From NCBI GenBank assembly GCA_937888895.1, contig CALASV010000108.1:1-7447 (forward strand): a stretch of DNA of 7,447 nt, read 5' to 3'. Positions 4,466 to 7,447 of this stretch are shown here, one piece after another (the first letter of the stretch is position 1; each line of letters opens with the position of its first letter). Both the position numbers and the translations under genes were made by a program. This DNA comes from an uncultured Clostridia bacterium. GTDB taxonomy: Bacteria > Bacillota > Clostridia > Lachnospirales > Lachnospiraceae. The notes below the pieces were generated by a model. The model ran no database searches and was not told the origin of the DNA. It saw nothing but the letters and a program-made list of their open reading frames with translations.

Positions 4466-6286
4466 ATGATAGTTGTTATAGATACTGGAATAAATATTAA
4501 TCATGAATATTTTAGAGATTATCAATCTAGATTTTTATCTGGGTATGAGTATTTAAATAAAAAAATGATTTATTTAAAAGAAGTTGAAAAAATGTATGAT
4601 AATAATGGTCATGGAACAGGGGTAAATGCTCTTTTATGTAAATATAGTGTTCAAATGAACATACTTAATATTATTATAAAAGATTATGAAAATTTTAGTG
4701 CAGAAGATTTGCAATATATATTGAACTATATAAAAGATAATATTGATTGTAATTTAGTTCATCTTAGTTGTGGAATTCCAGAGTGTTATAATATAAAAAA
4801 TATATATGATTGTTGTAGTACATTATATAAAAAGGGAATTTATATTGTATCTGCTTTTGATAATACGGGTTGCCAGTCGTATCCAGCAGTGTTTGACAAT
4901 GTTATTGGAATTGATTTTTGTAGAGAATATAATCATATAGATGAATTTGATTATTATGAAAATAGCATGGTTAATATTAAGGGTGCTTGTCTTAAATACT
5001 TACTACCAGATAGAAAAAATAATGATTATCAATATTGTGAAGGAACGAGTTTTTTATCAATATATTTTACAGCTTTAATAGCTAATTACTTATCTGAAGG
5101 TACAATTTATGATTTTGAATCTATATGTAATAAATTGAAAGAGAAAGCTCAGAAGGTATATGTAGAGGTACATAATAAGAAACCAGCATTAGATGTTTTT
5201 GAAATAAAGAAAGCAATAGTCTTTCCGTTTAATAAAGAGATTCATAGCTTACTGAGATTTCAGGATATGTTAAATTTTGAAATAAAAAGTGTTTTAGATA
5301 GTAAATATATGGGAAATATAAACCGTACTATTGGTACAGTACTACAAAATCTAAATGATAAAACCAATCTTATAGTTGAAAATATAGAAAAATTTGATTG
5401 GGAAGGAGATTTTGATACAGTAATTTTAGGTCATTTAGAAAAGTTGGAAAAAATAACTAAACAAAATTATTTTGAAAAGATAATTGAAAAATGTGCACAA
5501 TACAATAAAAAAATATATATATTAGATGATATGTCTTCGCAAAAACGAAAATTTTTATTAAATATGATGAAAAAAGAGAATGTATTTTTCAATAGTATAT
5601 CTACACTTGATATGCAACAATATAATAAAGATAAGCTTTATCGTTTTGGCAGACCAATACTATCTGTATTAGGTACAAGTTCAAGACAAGGTAAATTTAC
5701 CTTACAACTTGAGTTGAGGAAAAGGTTTTTAAAGGATGGGTATAAAGTTGGACAGTTAGGAACTGAGCCAACATCAAAGCTTTTTGGTTTTGAGGAAATG
5801 ATTCCATTTGGATATAATGCATCTGTTCATTTAAATATGGAGGATATGGTGTTTTATAATAATTCTTGTATGCATGAAATAGGACTGAAAGAGCCAGATA
5901 TAATCATCATAGGAAGCCAATCTCAAACAGTAAATTCATATTGGGGAAATCAAAATATGTACCCATATGAACAATATTTGTTTTTACTAGCTACGGAGCC
6001 AGATGCATATATATTATGTATTAATGCAGATGATTCTGTTGATTATATAAAGCGAACACAAAAATATATAGAAAGTATTACATGTGCTGTAAATGTTGGA
6101 ATAGTTCTTTTCCCAATGGAAAAGAAAGGGAATGATATTATCATAAATGATGAAAGAGTTTTAAGTAATAGTGAATTACAGGAAAGGGTAATGTATTATG
6201 AGCAAATGCTTGATAAAAAGGTATATATTTTAGGAGATGATACTTCGATGGAAAACCTTTATCTAGCGTGTATAGATGCCTTTTAG
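4466..6286 (+). CDS. S8 (subtilisin-like) protease fused to DUF1611-like P-loop domain
   Basis: A 606-residue two-domain protein with no signal peptide and no prodomain: the catalytic Asp is residue 6, so it should act in the cytosol, probably on the precursor leader. The S8 triad is visible as VIDTGI (Asp6), NNGHGTGV (His49) and EGTSFLS (Ser195), with oxyanion Asn133 in SAFDNTG. After a linker (about 245-395) comes a second domain starting RFGRPILSVLGTSSRQGKFT. Its GTSSRQGKFT (403-412) has the G-x5-GK-x-T spacing of the DUF1611 P-loop, as in GTDCSVGKMT-type sequences. It then shows GQLGTEPTSKLFGF and a hydrophobic PDIIIIGSQSQTVN strand. DUF1611 proteins include DgcN-type D-glutamate N-acetyltransferases, but that activity is not established here. 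From memory, a clostridial peptide-maturation family (TIGR04066) may correspond to this half. The start is supported by GGAGG 10 nt upstream. The next gene follows after 52 bp. Confidence 0.88.
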   Translation: MIVVIDTGININHEYFRDYQSRFLSGYEYLNKKMIYLKEVEKMYDNNGHGTGVNALLCKYSVQMNILNIIIKDYENFSAEDLQYILNYIKDNIDCNLVHLSCGIPECYNIKNIYDCCSTLYKKGIYIVSAFDNTGCQSYPAVFDNVIGIDFCREYNHIDEFDYYENSMVNIKGACLKYLLPDRKNNDYQYCEGTSFLSIYFTALIANYLSEGTIYDFESICNKLKEKAQKVYVEVHNKKPALDVFEIKKAIVFPFNKEIHSLLRFQDMLNFEIKSVLDSKYMGNINRTIGTVLQNLNDKTNLIVENIEKFDWEGDFDTVILGHLEKLEKITKQNYFEKIIEKCAQYNKKIYILDDMSSQKRKFLLNMMKKENVFFNSISTLDMQQYNKDKLYRFGRPILSVLGTSSRQGKFTLQLELRKRFLKDGYKVGQLGTEPTSKLFGFEEMIPFGYNASVHLNMEDMVFYNNSCMHEIGLKEPDIIIIGSQSQTVNSYWGNQNMYPYEQYLFLLATEPDAYILCINADDSVDYIKRTQKYIESITCAVNVGIVLFPMEKKGNDIIINDERVLSNSELQERVMYYEQMLDKKVYILGDDTSMENLYLACIDAF

Positions 6287-6338
6287 AAAAGATAAGTCAA
6301 TGCTATTATTTTGTTAATAGTGTTATGGAGTATAAAAC

Positions 6339-7447
6339 ATGAAAAATTTGGAATTTCAAATGTTTGTAAAAGAAATAGAAAAGAAACTAAAACTTTGTGG
6401 TGGATATAGTATTGGTATTGTAAAGAATGGTGAAATTGATGATATATTTTGTTCTGGATATAGTGATATAAACCAAAGACAAGCTGTTAATAAAAATACT
6501 AAATTTCCATTGTCATGTCTTACAAAAGGATTAACAGCTTTGTTAGCATATGATTCTTTGGATGTTGATATTCCTTTAAAGGAATATTGTAAAATGAGTT
6601 TTAATAACAGTTATGTTACAGATAATATTACTTTAAGGGATTTATTGTGTCACAGGTCTGGAATATATCCAAATACATTATGGACATATTTAATGAGAGA
6701 AAAAGAAGTTTGTGAAACAGTAGATGATTTACCAAGATTAAAAAGTGAATCGTTTAGAAAAAAGTATATATATAGTAATTATGGATTTTCACTTGTTTCT
6801 TATGTTTTAGAATGTTTATATAAAAAGTCCTATGAAAGCATACTTGGTGTGGAAACATTAAAAAAAATGGGAATAGAAGATTTCTTATTTTATGAAAAAG
6901 ACAATAGTAAGAATAAAAGGAACATAGAAGCAAAACCATATTTTTATGATGGGGAAAAGTATGTAGATGGAGAAACATTGAATGTTCATTTGTTGAATTC
7001 GGCATCTGGTATTATTTTGGATATAGAAGAAGCTTTGAAAATCTTGTTGTATTTGATAAGAATAAGTAATTTAAAAGAATATAACAACTTTTTTATACCT
7101 AATATTCTTAGTGATGTAGGAAAATTGTATAAGGAAGTAGGATATGAAAAATATGCATTAGGTCTTTATCATAAAGAAGTATATGGTTATGATGTTTATT
7201 ATCATAATGGATATATAGTAGGGTATTCAAGTTTTATTGGTTTTGTACCAAGGTTGCAAAGTGGAATTATTGTATTATGTAATAATGAAAAAACAGTATT
7301 TCCTAGAATTGTTGCATATAAAGCATTAGAGATGCATTTAGGAATGAATGGTTCTAATTGGTGTAATCGTTTGCTAAGGGAACAGCGATGTGGGGAATAT
7401 AGCAGAATGGCATTTATTGAAGAAATCCAAAAAAGTAACAATACAAT
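6339..7447 (+). CDS. Class C beta-lactamase-fold hydrolase with Cys nucleophile, partial at 3' end
   Basis: An open frame from ATG at 6339 (GGAG 8 nt upstream) to the right edge; 369 residues are visible. It reads as a beta-lactamase/transpeptidase-like serine hydrolase: ITLRDLLCHRSGI (97-109) matches the family's 'TlrdLLtHtSG' stretch, YSN (145-147) is the second active-site motif, and YHNGYIVGYSS (288-298) matches the 'HxG' third motif. The first motif should be SxxK, but aligned with the usual F-x-x-G-S-x-x-K it reads FPLSCLTK, placing Cys60 (TGT, 6516-6518) at the nucleophile with Lys63 intact. Ser59 lies one position early. The enzyme may work through a thioester or be inactive. No signal peptide is visible, so it should act in the cytosol. 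It is the last gene seen and probably co-transcribed with the protease. The substrate is unknown; hydrolysis or transfer of an acyl group from the ACP or peptide is inference. Confidence 0.82.
   Translation, partial: MKNLEFQMFVKEIEKKLKLCGGYSIGIVKNGEIDDIFCSGYSDINQRQAVNKNTKFPLSCLTKGLTALLAYDSLDVDIPLKEYCKMSFNNSYVTDNITLRDLLCHRSGIYPNTLWTYLMREKEVCETVDDLPRLKSESFRKKYIYSNYGFSLVSYVLECLYKKSYESILGVETLKKMGIEDFLFYEKDNSKNKRNIEAKPYFYDGEKYVDGETLNVHLLNSASGIILDIEEALKILLYLIRISNLKEYNNFFIPNILSDVGKLYKEVGYEKYALGLYHKEVYGYDVYYHNGYIVGYSSFIGFVPRLQSGIIVLCNNEKTVFPRIVAYKALEMHLGMNGSNWCNRLLREQRCGEYSRMAFIEEIQKSNNT

Noticed and set aside
4466..4540. Secreted bacteriocin-processing subtilisin
   Set aside because: No hydrophobic N-terminal segment or prodomain; the catalytic core begins at the first residues, so a cytosolic enzyme is more likely.

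Overview
The window is strongly AT-rich, with Firmicutes-type Shine-Dalgarno sequences (AGGAGGTGATATT-ATG, GGAGG) and Clostridia-like protein families. I infer a Lachnospiraceae or Clostridium-type gut anaerobe. This rests on composition, ribosome binding sites and protein style only; there is no rRNA or other marker gene here.

Left part (1-2002): a large cytoplasmic regulator with two XRE-type helix-turn-helix domains and a long helical-repeat region runs rightward and is cut by the left edge. Only 3 bp beyond its stop lies the 3' end of a convergent 52-codon gene. That small gene encodes a peptide with a clear secretion signal and a short polar tail, which is the layout of a peptide-pheromone (RNPP-like) signalling pair.

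Middle (2003-2312): the gap between the divergent signal-peptide gene and the maturase gene holds a near-perfect inverted repeat. Its arms are 21 bp (about 28 bp with the inner A/T tract) and each carries two CTGAC/GTCAG boxes 9 bp apart. It is placed so that one arm faces each divergent gene, so it is a candidate operator for the regulator, although a terminator role cannot be excluded.

Right part (2313-7447): a rightward RiPP (ribosomally made, modified peptide) cluster. In order it has a radical SAM/SPASM peptide maturase, an acyl-carrier-related protein, a 30-residue Cys-rich precursor peptide ending in a GCGCC-type core, a strong hairpin terminator, a fused S8 (subtilisin) protease plus P-loop domain resembling DUF1611, and a class C beta-lactamase-fold hydrolase cut by the right edge. 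From memory the set matches the clostridial 'Cys-rich peptide maturation' systems of the TIGR04065-TIGR04069 group (CLI_3235-type precursor, CcpM maturase, ACP-related protein). I could not run a search to confirm this.

How the genes may work together: the secreted peptide would be sensed by the regulator at high cell density and switch on the operon. The precursor would be made in excess over the enzymes because of the terminator behind it. The maturase would cross-link the Cys-rich core, the cytosolic protease would remove the leader, and the ACP, P-loop domain and hydrolase would do a further acyl or thioester step that is not known. Unusual points are the apparent Ser-to-Cys change at the hydrolase nucleophile, the protease/P-loop fusion without any prodomain, a hairpin between the maturase Shine-Dalgarno and its start, and the link to a quorum-sensing-like pair.
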